DNA of 64,000 bases, taken from the NCBI RefSeq assembly GCF_002770725.1, contig NZ_NQVN01000015.1, forward strand, positions 1 to 64,000, given 5' to 3'. The stretch's first letter is position 1, and each line of letters opens with the position of its first letter. The translations under genes were made by a program, and so were the position numbers. The notes under the pieces were generated by a model, which had not been told where the DNA came from, searched no databases, and was given only the letters and a program-made list of their open reading frames with translations. This document shows, one piece after another, positions 47,581-58,411 of this stretch. Source of the DNA: Pleomorphomonas carboxyditropha. Its GTDB lineage: Bacteria > Pseudomonadota > Alphaproteobacteria > Rhizobiales > Pleomorphomonadaceae.

Positions 47581-48957
47581 ATGGTGAATCGCGCCATGAC
47601 GACCAGTTTCCGCCACGCCTCCGTTGCCGTCATCACGGCGGCGGCGATCGCCGTCTCGTCCTGCATGCCTTCATTCGCCGCCGAGCGTGGAGGACGCAGC
47701 ATTTCGCTGCTGCGGGACGCCGAAGCGGAAGCGCTGATCGCCGATTATACGCGGCCATTGTTGAAGGCGGCCGGTCTCGGCTCGGCCACCGTTCAGGTCA
47801 AGCTGGTCAACGACGATACCTTCAACGCCTTCGTCGCCGACAGCCGGCATATCTTCGTCAATGCCGGCGCCATCATCGATTCCACGACGCCCAACCAGTT
47901 GATCGGCGTCCTGGCGCACGAGATCGGTCACCTCGCGGCCAACCACCTCGCCCAGCTCCGCTCGGAAATCCGCCGCATGCAGATCCTGTCGGCGCTGGCC
48001 CTGCTCGGCGGCGTGGCGGCGGGCGCGGCGGGCGGCGGCGGCGCGGCGGCCGGCGCGGTCGCCACCGGCGGCATGCAGTTCGGCCAGCGCGGCCTCTTGA
48101 TGTATGCCCGCGAGAACGAGACGGCCGCCGATCAACTGGCGCTGAAATATCTCGCCCAGACCGGCCAGTCGGCCAAAGGCATGCTGGAAACCTTCCAGCG
48201 CTTCTCCGAGCAGCAGATGTTCATGTCGGCGCACATCGACCCTTACGTCCAGACCCATCCGCTGGCCGCCGACCGGATCGCCATGATCGATGAACTGGCC
48301 CGCAAATCGAAGTTCTTCGACAAGCCCGACGATGCCGCGCTCAAGGCGCGGCACGATCTCGTCCGCGCCAAGTTCGCCGCCTTCACCCGCAACGGCCAGA
48401 GCGTGCTGCGGCTCTATCCGCCATCCGATACCAGCCTTGCCGCCGATTACGCCCGCGCCATCGTCGCCTATCGCTTCGCCGATCCGAAGTCGGCCCTCGC
48501 CCGCATGGACGCCCTGATCAAGCGGTCGCCGAATAATCCTTATTTCTGGGAGCTGAAGGGACAGATCCTCCTGGAGACCGGCAAGCCGCGAGACGCCATA
48601 GCGCCTCTCCGGAAGGCGGTGGCGCTGGCCCCGAATGCCGGCCTCATCCGCGTCATGCTCGGGCAGGCGCTGGTGGGCACCGGCGACGCCAAGCTGACCG
48701 ACGAGGCGATCGCCACCCTCACCAAGGGCATCGGCGACGACCCGGACCAGCCGGTCGGCTATCGCCAGCTCGCCATCGCCTATGCCCGCAAGGACAACAT
48801 CCCGCTGGCCGACCTCGCCTCGGCCCAGGGCAGCTTCGCCTCGGGCGACATCGACACGGCCAAGAAATACGCCATGCGCGCCCAGGAAAAGCTGAAGACC
48901 GGCTCACCGGCCTGGCTGCGCGCCGACGACATCATCACCTACAAGGCACCGAAATGA
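47581..48957 (+). CDS. M48-family metalloprotease with TPR region, BepA-like
   Basis: This 458-residue exported zinc protease is likely involved in outer-membrane protein quality control. A signal sequence is present; AVSSC at residues 25-28 can be read as a lipobox with Cys28 lipidated, or cleavage may occur at SFAA a few residues later. The zinc site is HEIGH at residues 113-117 with the glutamate in ENETAADQLAL. A glycine/alanine-rich membrane-like loop (ALALLGGVAAGAAGGGG) follows. The C-terminal half has TPR-like repeats (YFWELKGQILLETGKPRDAI). Its stop overlaps the next possible start. Confidence 0.9.
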   Translation: MVNRAMTTSFRHASVAVITAAAIAVSSCMPSFAAERGGRSISLLRDAEAEALIADYTRPLLKAAGLGSATVQVKLVNDDTFNAFVADSRHIFVNAGAIIDSTTPNQLIGVLAHEIGHLAANHLAQLRSEIRRMQILSALALLGGVAAGAAGGGGAAAGAVATGGMQFGQRGLLMYARENETAADQLALKYLAQTGQSAKGMLETFQRFSEQQMFMSAHIDPYVQTHPLAADRIAMIDELARKSKFFDKPDDAALKARHDLVRAKFAAFTRNGQSVLRLYPPSDTSLAADYARAIVAYRFADPKSALARMDALIKRSPNNPYFWELKGQILLETGKPRDAIAPLRKAVALAPNAGLIRVMLGQALVGTGDAKLTDEAIATLTKGIGDDPDQPVGYRQLAIAYARKDNIPLADLASAQGSFASGDIDTAKKYAMRAQEKLKTGSPAWLRADDIITYKAPK

Positions 48958-48992
48958 CCGGGTGCCTTCAGTCCGGGACAAGGAGCAGTCGC

Positions 48993-49757
48993 ATGTTCGC
49001 CCACCTTCGGAAAGTTCTGTCGGCCACGCTCGTCGTTGCGGCTCTCCTTCCCTCCGCCGCTCTCGCCGAAGAGTTCACCGACGGCCAAAAGGCGGCGATC
49101 GGCGATGTCGTCAGGGCCTATCTGATGGATCATCCCGAGGTGATCACCGAGGCGCTGCAGGCGCTCGACGCCCGCAACAAGGCGGCCGAGGAACAGGGGC
49201 GGACCGATGCCATCCAGGCCAACCGGCAGGCCATCTTCTCTTCGCCCTACCAGGCGGTGCTCGGCGATCCCAATGCCAAGATCGCGCTTGTCGAGTTCTT
49301 CGACTACAACTGCGGTTACTGCAAGAAGGCCCTTTCCGACACCCGCGCCATTCTCGACAAGGAGAAGGACGTCAAGATCGTCCTCAAGGAATTCCCGATT
49401 CTGAGCGAGGGGTCGGTCGAGGCGGCCAAGGTGGCGGCGGCCGTCAATATCCTCGATCCCAAGGCCTACGAGGCCTTCCATTTCGAGCTGATGGGCATTC
49501 GCGGCCAGGCCGACGGCGACCGCGCGCTGGCGGCGGCGGCCAAGGCCGGCCTCGACGAGGCGAAGGTGAAGGAGACGGCCGCCAAGCCGGAAGTGGCCGA
49601 GGCGATCAACCACTCCTACGATCTCGCCCGCAAGCTCGGCATCAACGGCACGCCGGCCTATGTGATCGGCGACGAGCTGGTCTACGGCGCCGTCGGCTTT
49701 GCCGAGCTCGACCGCCGGATCGAAGCGATGCGCGCCTGCGGCAAGACGGTCTGCTGA
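48993..49757 (+). CDS. DsbA-family thiol-disulfide oxidoreductase
   Basis: This 254-residue periplasmic protein is a thioredoxin-fold DsbA-like enzyme. A signal peptide ends near AALA at residue 25. A helical N-terminal extension of about 55 residues (DGQKAAIGDVVRAYLMDHPEVITEAL) precedes the thioredoxin domain, as in ScsC/Com1 relatives, which may allow oligomerisation. The active site is CGYC at residues 107-110, with a cis-proline in NGTPAYVIG. Two late cysteines stand in ACGKTVC. The ATG at 48993 was preferred to the one at 48954, which overlaps the M48 stop, because it has an AAGGAG ribosome binding site and opens the signal peptide. Confidence 0.9.
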   Translation: MFAHLRKVLSATLVVAALLPSAALAEEFTDGQKAAIGDVVRAYLMDHPEVITEALQALDARNKAAEEQGRTDAIQANRQAIFSSPYQAVLGDPNAKIALVEFFDYNCGYCKKALSDTRAILDKEKDVKIVLKEFPILSEGSVEAAKVAAAVNILDPKAYEAFHFELMGIRGQADGDRALAAAAKAGLDEAKVKETAAKPEVAEAINHSYDLARKLGINGTPAYVIGDELVYGAVGFAELDRRIEAMRACGKTVC

Positions 49758-49910
49758 TCTTTGGTCGGAACGCGGGGAAGGCGGTCCTTCCGGACGGGGA
49801 TGAATTGGCGCGGCCTCTTTTTTTCGGCGCGGCATATGCCTATAAGGAAGCCGGCCGCCGCCCGCACCGGGGGCGGCCGCTCAGCTCCGGCCTGAAAGGG
49901 AACCGACCGA

Positions 49911-50354
49911 TTGCCCATTGAAGCGTTCATCCTCAACGGACCGAACCTCAATCTTCTCGGGACACGGGAACCGGGCGTCTACGGATCGGCCACCCTTGCC
50001 GACATCGAGGCGAATTGCCGCGAAAAGGCTGCCGCGCTGGGCTTTTCGGCCGTCGAGTTCCGCCAGTCCAACCACGAAGGCGTGCTCGTCGACTGGATCC
50101 AGGAGGCCGGGCGGCGCAGTGCCGGCGTGGTGATGAACCCCGGCGCCTATACGCACACGTCGATCGCCCTCCACGACGCGATCAAGGGGACAGGCGTTCC
50201 CGTGATCGAGGTCCACATTTCCAACGTCCATGCCCGCGAGAGTTTCCGGCATCGGTCCTTCGTGTCGCCCGCGGCGGCCGGAGTGATCGTCGGCCTCGGC
50301 CCCCTCGGCTACACGCTCGCGCTCGAAGCCCTCGCCGGTCTCCTGAAAAGGTGA
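49911..50354 (+). CDS. aroQ: 3-dehydroquinate dehydratase, type II
   Basis: This 147-residue enzyme dehydrates 3-dehydroquinate in the shikimate pathway. The sequence shows the expected [17 protein letters not shown] with Arg19 and catalytic Tyr24, [16 protein letters not shown] with His82, and [16 protein letters not shown] with His102. The start is a TTG with AAAGGGA upstream, confirmed by the alignment of [12 protein letters not shown] to the family. A strong GC-rich stem (GGCCGCCGCCC with GGGGGCGGCC, 49853-49878) lies just upstream. It precedes accB by 26 bp, the usual order. Confidence 0.95.
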   Translation: MPIEAFILNGPNLNLLGTREPGVYGSATLADIEANCREKAAALGFSAVEFRQSNHEGVLVDWIQEAGRRSAGVVMNPGAYTHTSIALHDAIKGTGVPVIEVHISNVHARESFRHRSFVSPAAAGVIVGLGPLGYTLALEALAGLLKR

Positions 50355-50380
50355 CCGCCGTCCCAATCCGGTGAGAACCG

Positions 50381-50857
50381 ATGCCCCAGATCTTTGACTA
50401 CGAACTGATCCGCCAGCTTGCCAACATCCTCGACGAGACCAATCTCACCGAGATCGAGGTGGAGCAGGAAAAGCTGAAGATCCGCGTGGCTCGGACGGCG
50501 GCGCCGGTCACCATCACTCAGGGCGGCGGTTGGGCCGCGCCGGCGGCTGTGCCGGCGATGGCGGCGCCCGCCCCTGTGGCAGTCGCCGCCGAGGCGCCGA
50601 AGGCCGCCGACCCCGCCGCCAATCCCGGCGCCGTGCCCTCCCCCATGGTCGGCACCGCCTACGTGGCGCCCGAGCCCGGTTCGCGCGCCTTCGTCGAGGT
50701 CGGCGACGTGGTGAAGGAAGGCCAGACGGTGATGATCATCGAGGCGATGAAGCACCTCAACCACATTCCGGCGCCGCGCGCCGGTCGCGTCACTGCGGTG
50801 CTCGTCGAGAACGGCCAGCCGGTCGAGTTCGGCGAACCGCTGCTGATCATCGAGTGA
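50381..50857 (+). CDS. accB: acetyl-CoA carboxylase biotin carboxyl carrier protein
   Basis: This 158-residue protein carries biotin between the two half reactions of acetyl-CoA carboxylase. The N-terminal segment [24 protein letters not shown] is typical, an Ala/Pro-rich linker follows, and the C-terminal biotinyl domain has the attachment Lys124 in [14 protein letters not shown]. The usual residues after the lysine are M/T and M; here they are His and Leu, which is unusual but within the biotinyl loop. AccC follows after 8 bp. The length is normal. Confidence 0.96.
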   Translation: MPQIFDYELIRQLANILDETNLTEIEVEQEKLKIRVARTAAPVTITQGGGWAAPAAVPAMAAPAPVAVAAEAPKAADPAANPGAVPSPMVGTAYVAPEPGSRAFVEVGDVVKEGQTVMIIEAMKHLNHIPAPRAGRVTAVLVENGQPVEFGEPLLIIE

Positions 50858-50865
50858 CCGGCCCC

Positions 50866-52218
<1,353 letters not shown>

Positions 52219-52252
52219 TCCAAAACGTAAGTCAGCGCTTGCTTACAACGGT

Positions 52253-52270
52253 GCCGCCCTCATGGGCGGC
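52253..52270. terminator. stem between convergent accC and pncB
   Basis: GCCGCCC and GGGCGGC form a perfect 7-bp stem around TCAT. It lies between convergent genes, so it could help end both, but no T-run follows on either strand. Confidence 0.4.
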
Positions 52271-52295
52271 GTCGCCGTTTGGGTGGATGCTGCGC

Positions 52296-53600
52296 CTACA
52301 CCAGCACCGGCCGCTTGACGCGCCCCGCCTCGCCGAAGACGCGCAGGTAGCGGGCGATCTCGGCCGGGTCGCCGGTCGCCTTCTCCGGGTTGTCGGAAAG
52401 CTTCACCGCCGGCCGGCCGTTGACCTGCGTCACCTTGCAGACGAGCGAAATGGCGTCGAAGTCGTCGGTGGGCTGCGGCGCGCAATCCTGGAAGTCGTTG
52501 GTCAGGTTGGTGCCCCAGCCGAAGCTCATGTGCACGCGGCCGCGGAAGTGGGTGTAGACCCGCTCGATCTCCTCGACGTCGAGGCCGTCGGAGAAGACGA
52601 TCAGCTTGTCGCGCGGGTCCTCTCCCTTCGCCTTCCACCAGGCGATGATCTCCTCGCCGCCGTCGACCGGATCGGCGCTGTCGGGGCGGAAGCCCTTCCA
52701 ATCGGCCACCCAGTCCGGCGCGTCGCGCAGGAACGAGGCGGTGCCGAAGGCATCCGGCAGAACGACCAGCAGATTGCCGTCGTAGAGCTGCTGCCAGTCG
52801 CGCAACACCCGATAGGGGGCGTGGCGCATCTCGTCCTCGGTGTTGGCGAGGGCGGCCATGGCCATCGGCAGTTCGTGCGCGTTGGTGCCGATCGCCTCGA
52901 GGTCGCTCCGCATGGCCATCAGCACGTTGGAGGTGCCGATGAAGGCCGGGCCGAGTCCTTCCTTCAGCGCGTTGACGCACCAGTCCTGCCAGAGGTGCGA
53001 GTGGCGGCGGCGGGTGCCGAAATCGGCGATCTTGATGTCGGGAAAGGCGCGCAGCCGCTCCACCTTGCTCCACAGCTTGGCCTTGGCCCGGGCATAGAGC
53101 ACGTCGAGCTCGAAGCGGCGCATGGTCTTCATCACCGAGCGCGAGCGCAACTCGTTGATGATGGCGAGCGCCGGGATTTCCCACATGGTGGTGTGGGTCC
53201 ACGGGCCGTGGAACTCGAGCTGATACTGGCCGTCGGCCTTGCTGAGGTCGTAAGGCGGTAGCTGGAAGTCGCGCAGGAATTCCAGATACTCGGGCGCAAA
53301 GATCTGCCGCTTGCCGTAGAAGGTGTTGCCGGCGAGCCAGATCCACTCCTTCTTGCCGAGCCTTAGCGACCGGGCATAGTCGAGCTGCGCCCTGAGCTCG
53401 CCCTCGTCGATATCGTCGGCGAGGCGGATGCTGCTCGCCCGGTTGATCAGCGAGAAGGTGACGTCGACATTCCGGTAGCGCTTCCAGATCAGCTGCTGCA
53501 TCAGGAACTTGTAGATGTCCGTATCGAGCAGGCTGCGAATGATCGGGTCGAGCTTCCAGTTGTGGTCGTGTACCCGTTTGGCGATATCGGTGGTGCTCAT
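52296..53600 (-). CDS. pncB: nicotinate phosphoribosyltransferase
   Basis: This 434-residue enzyme makes nicotinate mononucleotide from nicotinate and PRPP in NAD salvage. It opens with [22 protein letters not shown], has [12 protein letters not shown], the phosphorylatable histidine in [13 protein letters not shown], and [14 protein letters not shown] then [11 protein letters not shown] in the PRPP-binding part. The length matches PncB of proteobacteria. The ATG at 53600 gives [18 protein letters not shown]. It is a monocistronic gene with no partner beside it. Confidence 0.96.
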   Translation of the reverse strand: MSTTDIAKRVHDHNWKLDPIIRSLLDTDIYKFLMQQLIWKRYRNVDVTFSLINRASSIRLADDIDEGELRAQLDYARSLRLGKKEWIWLAGNTFYGKRQIFAPEYLEFLRDFQLPPYDLSKADGQYQLEFHGPWTHTTMWEIPALAIINELRSRSVMKTMRRFELDVLYARAKAKLWSKVERLRAFPDIKIADFGTRRRHSHLWQDWCVNALKEGLGPAFIGTSNVLMAMRSDLEAIGTNAHELPMAMAALANTEDEMRHAPYRVLRDWQQLYDGNLLVVLPDAFGTASFLRDAPDWVADWKGFRPDSADPVDGGEEIIAWWKAKGEDPRDKLIVFSDGLDVEEIERVYTHFRGRVHMSFGWGTNLTNDFQDCAPQPTDDFDAISLVCKVTQVNGRPAVKLSDNPEKATGDPAEIARYLRVFGEAGRVKRPVLV

Positions 53601-53772
53601 CGGTCAATACCCGTGATGAAGCGAGGCGACCCACGAACGTCGAAAAAACGCCGACGAGGCGCCACCTGACAGAGGGGTAGCCTGAAACGATCTAGAACCC
53701 AAGCGAAATCCGTATAAACGCCGAGTGCGAAGGTCACGATTTCGGGACCGTCACGCTGCCCTTCCGGATGGC

Positions 53773-53800
53773 AAAAGGGCGACGGATCGCTCCGCCGCCC
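53773..53800 (-). terminator. terminator of the TerC gene
   Basis: On the minus strand GGGCGGCGGA and TCCGTCGCCC form a 10-bp stem with one mismatch around GCGA, followed by TTTT. It lies 27 bp past the TerC stop. Confidence 0.85.
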
Positions 53801-53826
53801 ATCGCATTTCGCCGGTTCCGCCGTGC

Positions 53827-54567
53827 TCAGGCGCCGGCCTTGGCCTTGCGCCGCTTGCGGCCCGCCAGGATATTGATCATCTCGACGCCGGCCGAGAAGG
53901 CCATGGCGAAGTAGATATAGGCGCGCGGCACATGGAAGCCGACGCCATCGGCCACCAGCGACACGCCGATCAGCAGCAGGAAGGACAGCGCCAGCATCTT
54001 GGTGGTGGGATGGTCGTGAATGAACTTCGAGATCGGCTCGGAGGCGATGAACATGATGATCATGGCGATGACGACGGCGAGAATCATCACCGGCACGTGC
54101 TCGGCCATGCCGATCGCCGTGATGATGCTGTCGATCGAAAAGACGATGTCGATGGCGATGATCTGCGCCACGGTGGCGCCGAAGGCGGCATGCACGACAT
54201 TGCCGCTCTCGTCCTCCTCGCCCTCGATGCCGGCGTGGATCTCGTGCGTCGCCTTGTAGAGCAGGAACAGGCCGCCGGCGAGCAGGATCAGATCGCGCCA
54301 GGAGAAGCCGTGCCCGAACAGGCTGAACACCGGCGCCGTCAGGCCGATCAGCCAGGACAGGGTGATCAGCAGCAGGACGCGGAAGATCAGCGCCATGGAA
54401 AGGCCGAGGGCGCGCGCCTTGCGGGCCGCATTGGTCGGCAGGCGGCTGGTCAGCACCGAGATGAAGACGAGATTATCGATGCCGAGGACAATCTCCATCA
54501 CCGTCAGGGTGAGGAGGCTGGCCCAGGCATTGGCGTTGAAAACAAGATCGAGCATGGAGGCGGTCAT
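53827..54567 (-). CDS. TerC-family membrane protein
   Basis: This 246-residue inner-membrane protein belongs to the TerC/Alx family, whose members export manganese or take part in metal loading of exported proteins. About seven membrane helices are visible. The conserved acidic motifs are VMEIVLGIDNLVFI near residue 23 and IDIVFSIDSIITAIG near 140, which are the likely ion-binding residues. A basic tail GRKRRKAKAGA ends it. No riboswitch of the manganese type was seen upstream, and the phosphatidylcholine synthase gene lies just behind. Confidence 0.9.
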   Translation of the reverse strand: MTASMLDLVFNANAWASLLTLTVMEIVLGIDNLVFISVLTSRLPTNAARKARALGLSMALIFRVLLLITLSWLIGLTAPVFSLFGHGFSWRDLILLAGGLFLLYKATHEIHAGIEGEEDESGNVVHAAFGATVAQIIAIDIVFSIDSIITAIGMAEHVPVMILAVVIAMIIMFIASEPISKFIHDHPTTKMLALSFLLLIGVSLVADGVGFHVPRAYIYFAMAFSAGVEMINILAGRKRRKAKAGA

Positions 54568-54629
54568 TCCCCAGATATGGCCGTCGGAACAAGACCCTAT
54601 CTGGCGCGCGCCGTCGGCATTTCAAGAAC

Positions 54630-55364
54630 TCAGGCGGCTTTTGCGCCGAAGAATTTCTCGATGAGCTGCTGGACCGCCGCGACGAGGGTGAGATAAGCGG
54701 TGGAAAGCGCCAGGCCGATCTCGATGCCGACAGGCGGATTGAGCCCCCAGGCAAGCGCCGCGCCGGCAAACAGGAACCAGGCGAGCGTCACGGCCAGCGT
54801 CACCGGCCGCCATTTCTCGACGCGGACCGGGTGCACGAAGGCGATGGGGGCAAAGGTCAGGACCGACAGGGCAAGCGTGATGCCGATGACGGCGAACTGA
54901 TTGAGGTCGAATACGAAATAAAGAAAGACGACGCCGTTCCAGACCACGGGAAAGCCCCGGAAAGCGTTGTTCTTCATCTTCATGCGGGTGTCGCCGTAAT
55001 ACATCGCCGACGTGAAGACGATGATGCCGGCGAGCGCCAGGGCGATGGGGATGGACGTGAACCCGGCCGTCGCCACCGCCAGCGCCGGCAGGAAGACGTA
55101 GGTCACGTAGTCGACCACGAAGTCGAGGGCGGCGCCCGAAAAGGTCGGCAGGCGGCTTTCGACGCCGACCTTGCGGGCGATCGGCCCGTCGACGCCGTCG
55201 ACCACCAGCGCCAAGCCCAGCCACATGAAGAAAGCCGGCCAGTCGAGACTATAGGCGGCAAAGGCCGCGAGCATGGCAAGAACGATGCCGCTCGCCGTGA
55301 AGGCATGCACGGCAAGAGCGATCAACGCATTCTGATGTCTGCTCACAAGTGTCAGTTCCGTCAT
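54630..55364 (-). CDS. pcs: phosphatidylcholine synthase
   Basis: This 244-residue membrane enzyme condenses CDP-diacylglycerol with choline to phosphatidylcholine, a trait of rhizobia and relatives. The CDP-alcohol phosphotransferase motif is present in the form of bacterial Pcs: Asp59-Gly60-x2-Ala63-Arg64, then 12 residues, Gly77-x3-Asp81-x3-Asp85. About seven or eight membrane helices follow (ALAVATAGFTSIPIALALAG and others). The ATG at 55364 was chosen for the GAGGAA ribosome binding site; the frame remains open to 55463. The TerC gene follows by about 60 bp on the same strand. Confidence 0.93.
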   Translation of the reverse strand: MTELTLVSRHQNALIALAVHAFTASGIVLAMLAAFAAYSLDWPAFFMWLGLALVVDGVDGPIARKVGVESRLPTFSGAALDFVVDYVTYVFLPALAVATAGFTSIPIALALAGIIVFTSAMYYGDTRMKMKNNAFRGFPVVWNGVVFLYFVFDLNQFAVIGITLALSVLTFAPIAFVHPVRVEKWRPVTLAVTLAWFLFAGAALAWGLNPPVGIEIGLALSTAYLTLVAAVQQLIEKFFGAKAA

Positions 55365-55504
55365 TGCGCGCCGTTCCTCTCGTCCGAACCGACGGCCGGG
55401 CTGCGAGCCATCATGAACGGACGATACGCGTCGTCCGACGGAGCCCAAAAGATCATCGCCCAAAACCTTACCGATCCTGCCGGATGGTTACATCTTGAGA
55501 CAAT

Positions 55505-56245
55505 CTACCCGATGACGAGGCCGCTCGCCAAGATGACACCGGCAAGAATGAGCAAAACCCCGAGGAAATACGTGGCCCTGACGCCGCCAACGAGCTTTTC
55601 CAGCCCCATCAGCACGCCGAGCAGGGCCATGGCGGCAAGATTCATCAGCCCGGCGGCGAACATCACCGCCATCATCGCCCAGCAGCAGCCCAGGCAGGCG
55701 AGCCCTTCCTCGACGCCGATCCGGAAAACTTTCGCCGTTCCGCCGTAGACGTCGGCAACGCGGGGATTGCGGCAGCGAACGAGGCAAGCCCATTTCAGCG
55801 GCGTGAACTGATAGATGCCGGCGGCAACGAGAATCGACGCCGACAGCGCGACCCCGGCCGGCGCCATATGCGGGGCGAGCGCGCCGAGATGAACGAGGGA
55901 GGCCTGACCGGCCGTCGCCAGCACGGAGACCACCAGCCAGACCGCCGTATAGCCGGCGATCAGCGCGATCGTTCCCATCCCAGCGTCATCGGCGTAGGCG
56001 CGAAAGGTCGGCGCCGCCGTCGGCAGCATCATGGCAAAGACCATGGCCACCCACATGGCGAGGACCAGCGCCACGCCGCCGACGCCAAGGCCCTCCCCCA
56101 TCGCCGGCATCAAGGCGTCCGACATATCGCCGTGCCAGACGGCCGCGACCAGCCACAGCCAGCCGATGGCGGCCATCACAATGATGGCGGCGACCGTCAA
56201 GCGGCGCGGGTGGCTGCCGAGGACGGCAGCGAAGCGATTCGGCAC
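55505..56245 (-). CDS. DUF2182 metal-binding membrane protein
   Basis: This 246-residue membrane protein fits the DUF2182 family, described as predicted metal-binding integral membrane proteins. Helices start with LTVAAIIVMAAIGWLWLVAAVW, then MWVAMVFAMMLPTAAP, typical of the family. Cysteines are arranged as Cys154-x3-Cys158 (KWACLVRCRNP) and Cys184-x2-Cys187-Cys188 (LACLGCCWAMM), plausible metal ligands. The GTG at 56245 was preferred because the upstream ATG at 56299 lies within the OmpA terminator. The function is unproven. Confidence 0.82.
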   Translation of the reverse strand: MPNRFAAVLGSHPRRLTVAAIIVMAAIGWLWLVAAVWHGDMSDALMPAMGEGLGVGGVALVLAMWVAMVFAMMLPTAAPTFRAYADDAGMGTIALIAGYTAVWLVVSVLATAGQASLVHLGALAPHMAPAGVALSASILVAAGIYQFTPLKWACLVRCRNPRVADVYGGTAKVFRIGVEEGLACLGCCWAMMAVMFAAGLMNLAAMALLGVLMGLEKLVGGVRATYFLGVLLILAGVILASGLVIG

Positions 56246-56282
56246 GGCGCGATTCCGAGCGGAGGAGCCTGCGGCCCAAAAT

Positions 56283-56314
56283 GAAAGCCCCGTCCGCAAT
56301 CGGGACGGGGCTTT
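56283..56314 (-). terminator. terminator of the OmpA-family gene
   Basis: AAAGCCCCGTCC and GGACGGGGCTTT are perfect 12-bp arms around seven bases. On the minus strand the stem is followed by CATTTTGG. It lies 36 bp after the OmpA-family stop. Confidence 0.85.
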
Positions 56315-56349
56315 CTTTTAGCGGAGAAGCATGCGGCGAGGCAATTGCC

Positions 56350-58215
56350 TCACTGCCGGCTGTCGGTCGCCAGCAGCGGCGTGATGCGGCGCACCGTAAC
56401 GCGGCGGTTGGCGCGCTCCGGTCCTTCGGTCTGTACCTTCAGGTAGCTCTCGCCGTAGCCCTGCGTCACGAGGTTTTCGGGCGGGATGCCGTAGTGGTCG
56501 GTCAGGACGTTGGCCACGGCTTCGGCACGGCGGTCGGACAGCGAAAGATTGTCCACCACCGAGCCGACCGCGTCGGTATAGCCCTCGACCAGGAACACCT
56601 CGTTGGGGTTGCGGCGAAGGGCAGCGTCGATGCCGCGCGCCACGGCCTCGATGCTGGCCACCTGGCTGTCCTCGACGATCCAGGCGCCGCTCGAGAAGGT
56701 GACGGTATCGAGGTCTACCGACCTGACCCGCTCCCGCAGGTCGGGGCTGTAGATCACCTGGTCAAGCGTGTAGCGCGGCTGGACATCGACCAGCGGCGGC
56801 GCGGTCAGCGCTTCTTCGACGTAGCGCGGCGGCGCCGAGCGCATTTCGACGCGATAGCGTTCGCGCGGCAGGTCGTAGACCGGCGGCGGCAGGCGGACCA
56901 CCGGCTGCCAGTCCGCCCCGTCGACCGGACCGGGGCCGAAGCTCCGGTTGTCGAACAGCACGTAGGCGCGGCCATCGCGATCACGGCGCTCGCGCTGGAT
57001 CATCATGCCGTTGGGATCGTAAATGGTGCGCACTTCGCCGCCATCGCGCGTCGCAACGGTGACCTCGCGGCCGCCGTCGCGCGTCTGGCGTTCGCGGACG
57101 TCGCGGCCTTCGCGGTCGAAGCGGCCGCGATCGTCATGGCGGATCACCGCCTGCTCGCCGCTCTGAACGATGACGCGGCCGCCCGGCTCCACCGTGACGC
57201 GGACGCCGTCTTCGTTGCTGATCACCCGGCGCTCGCGCTGGATGTCGCGGATGTTGCCGGCCTTCTGGTCGACGCTTTGATCGATAGCCTCGGCCGCGGC
57301 CGCGCCGGGGTTGCCGAGTTTCTCGATCAGCGCCGGCGGCGGCGCCTGCTTTTCAGCGGCATCCGGCGGCGGAGGCGGCTGATCGCCGGACTGGGTCCCG
57401 GGCTGGGCCGGCGGCGGGGGCGGCGTGCCCGGCGTCGCCTCACCGGATGCCGGCGGCGGCTGGGGAGCGTTGTTGTCCGGTGCGCCTGTGGGAGCCGGAG
57501 GCGGCGGCGGGGCCGCCGGCTCGGGAGCGGGAGCCGCCGGCTTGGAATCGGGCTGCGGAGCGGTCGTTTCGGCCGGCGGCGCAGGGCGGTCCGGCCGCGC
57601 GTCGGGCTTGGGAGCGGGGCGCTCGGGACGGGCTTTCGGCTCGGAGGCCGGCGCCGCGGGCTCCGGGCTGGCCTGGGGTTCCCGCGCCGGACGTTCGGCC
57701 TGCGGCTCCCGACGCTGGGGCTGAGCTTCGGGACGGGGAGCCGGCGCCTCGGGGCTCGCTTCGGGTTCAGGCGCCGGGCGCTCGGGCCTTGTCTCCTGCC
57801 TGGGAGCAGACGGCTCGGGCTGGGCTTCCGGGCGGGGAGCCGGTGCCTCGGGACGAGCCTCCGGTTCAGGTGCCGGGCGCTCTGGCCTTGTCTCCTGCCT
57901 GGGAGCAGACGGCTCGGGCTGGGCTTCCGGGCGGGGAGCCGGCGTTTCGGGGCGAGCTTCGGGTTCCCGCGCGGGAGGTTCCGGTTCCGCCTGTTGCCGA
58001 GGGGCTGGAGATTCGGGCCGAGCTTCGGGCTGTTTTTCTCGCGGCGGCGCGACCTTCTCGGGCGGCGCGCAATTGGGATCACCCGGTTGGCAGGCCGGCG
58101 TCTCGGCCTGGGCCAGGACGAACCCGCCCTCCTCGGCCCTGGCGGCGGCCTGCAACGCAACCTGCGACAACGGCACGATCGCGCAAGCCAGCAACAGCTT
58201 TCTCAGTCGGTTCAT
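56350..58215 (-). CDS. OmpA-family outer membrane protein with proline-rich repeats
   Basis: This 621-residue exported protein has a signal peptide (LLLACAIVPLSQVALQAAARA), then a proline-, glutamate- and arginine-rich region of about 250 residues, and then a region with mixed beta pattern, ending in an OmpA-type peptidoglycan-binding domain (FLVEGYTDAVGSVVDNLSLSDRRAEAVANVL, then NLVTQGYGESYL). The proline-rich part holds 33-residue tandem repeats (99-bp units) with the pattern RPEAPAPRPEAQPEP. It probably anchors the envelope to peptidoglycan and spans the periplasm. The ATG at 58215 has a GGAGG ribosome binding site. Confidence 0.9.
   Translation of the reverse strand: MNRLRKLLLACAIVPLSQVALQAAARAEEGGFVLAQAETPACQPGDPNCAPPEKVAPPREKQPEARPESPAPRQQAEPEPPAREPEARPETPAPRPEAQPEPSAPRQETRPERPAPEPEARPEAPAPRPEAQPEPSAPRQETRPERPAPEPEASPEAPAPRPEAQPQRREPQAERPAREPQASPEPAAPASEPKARPERPAPKPDARPDRPAPPAETTAPQPDSKPAAPAPEPAAPPPPPAPTGAPDNNAPQPPPASGEATPGTPPPPPAQPGTQSGDQPPPPPDAAEKQAPPPALIEKLGNPGAAAAEAIDQSVDQKAGNIRDIQRERRVISNEDGVRVTVEPGGRVIVQSGEQAVIRHDDRGRFDREGRDVRERQTRDGGREVTVATRDGGEVRTIYDPNGMMIQRERRDRDGRAYVLFDNRSFGPGPVDGADWQPVVRLPPPVYDLPRERYRVEMRSAPPRYVEEALTAPPLVDVQPRYTLDQVIYSPDLRERVRSVDLDTVTFSSGAWIVEDSQVASIEAVARGIDAALRRNPNEVFLVEGYTDAVGSVVDNLSLSDRRAEAVANVLTDHYGIPPENLVTQGYGESYLKVQTEGPERANRRVTVRRITPLLATDSRQ
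57780..57960 (-). repeat. 99-bp tandem repeats in the OmpA-family gene
   Basis: Copies start near 57780 and 57879, offset by 99 bp, and share long identical stretches (for example CCTTGTCTCCTGCCTGGG). A third, partial copy follows. They encode the 33-residue proline-rich unit, so copy number may vary among strains by slippage or recombination. Confidence 0.75.
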
Positions 58216-58411
58216 AGAAATCCTCCAGCCTTCCTTTGTGCCACCCGGCAGCGCCTCGTGGCCACCGCTCTTCGGGCGAGGTTCGCCGTAGAAACCGGCA
58301 GCGGCGACCTTCGGTTCCGGAGTTTGCCCAGCCAATGGGGCATCAATCGGAAAAAAGGAGGCAAAAGCTTGTCAATTCAAAGATTTGACATGAATGCGGG
58401 ATGAACGGGCG

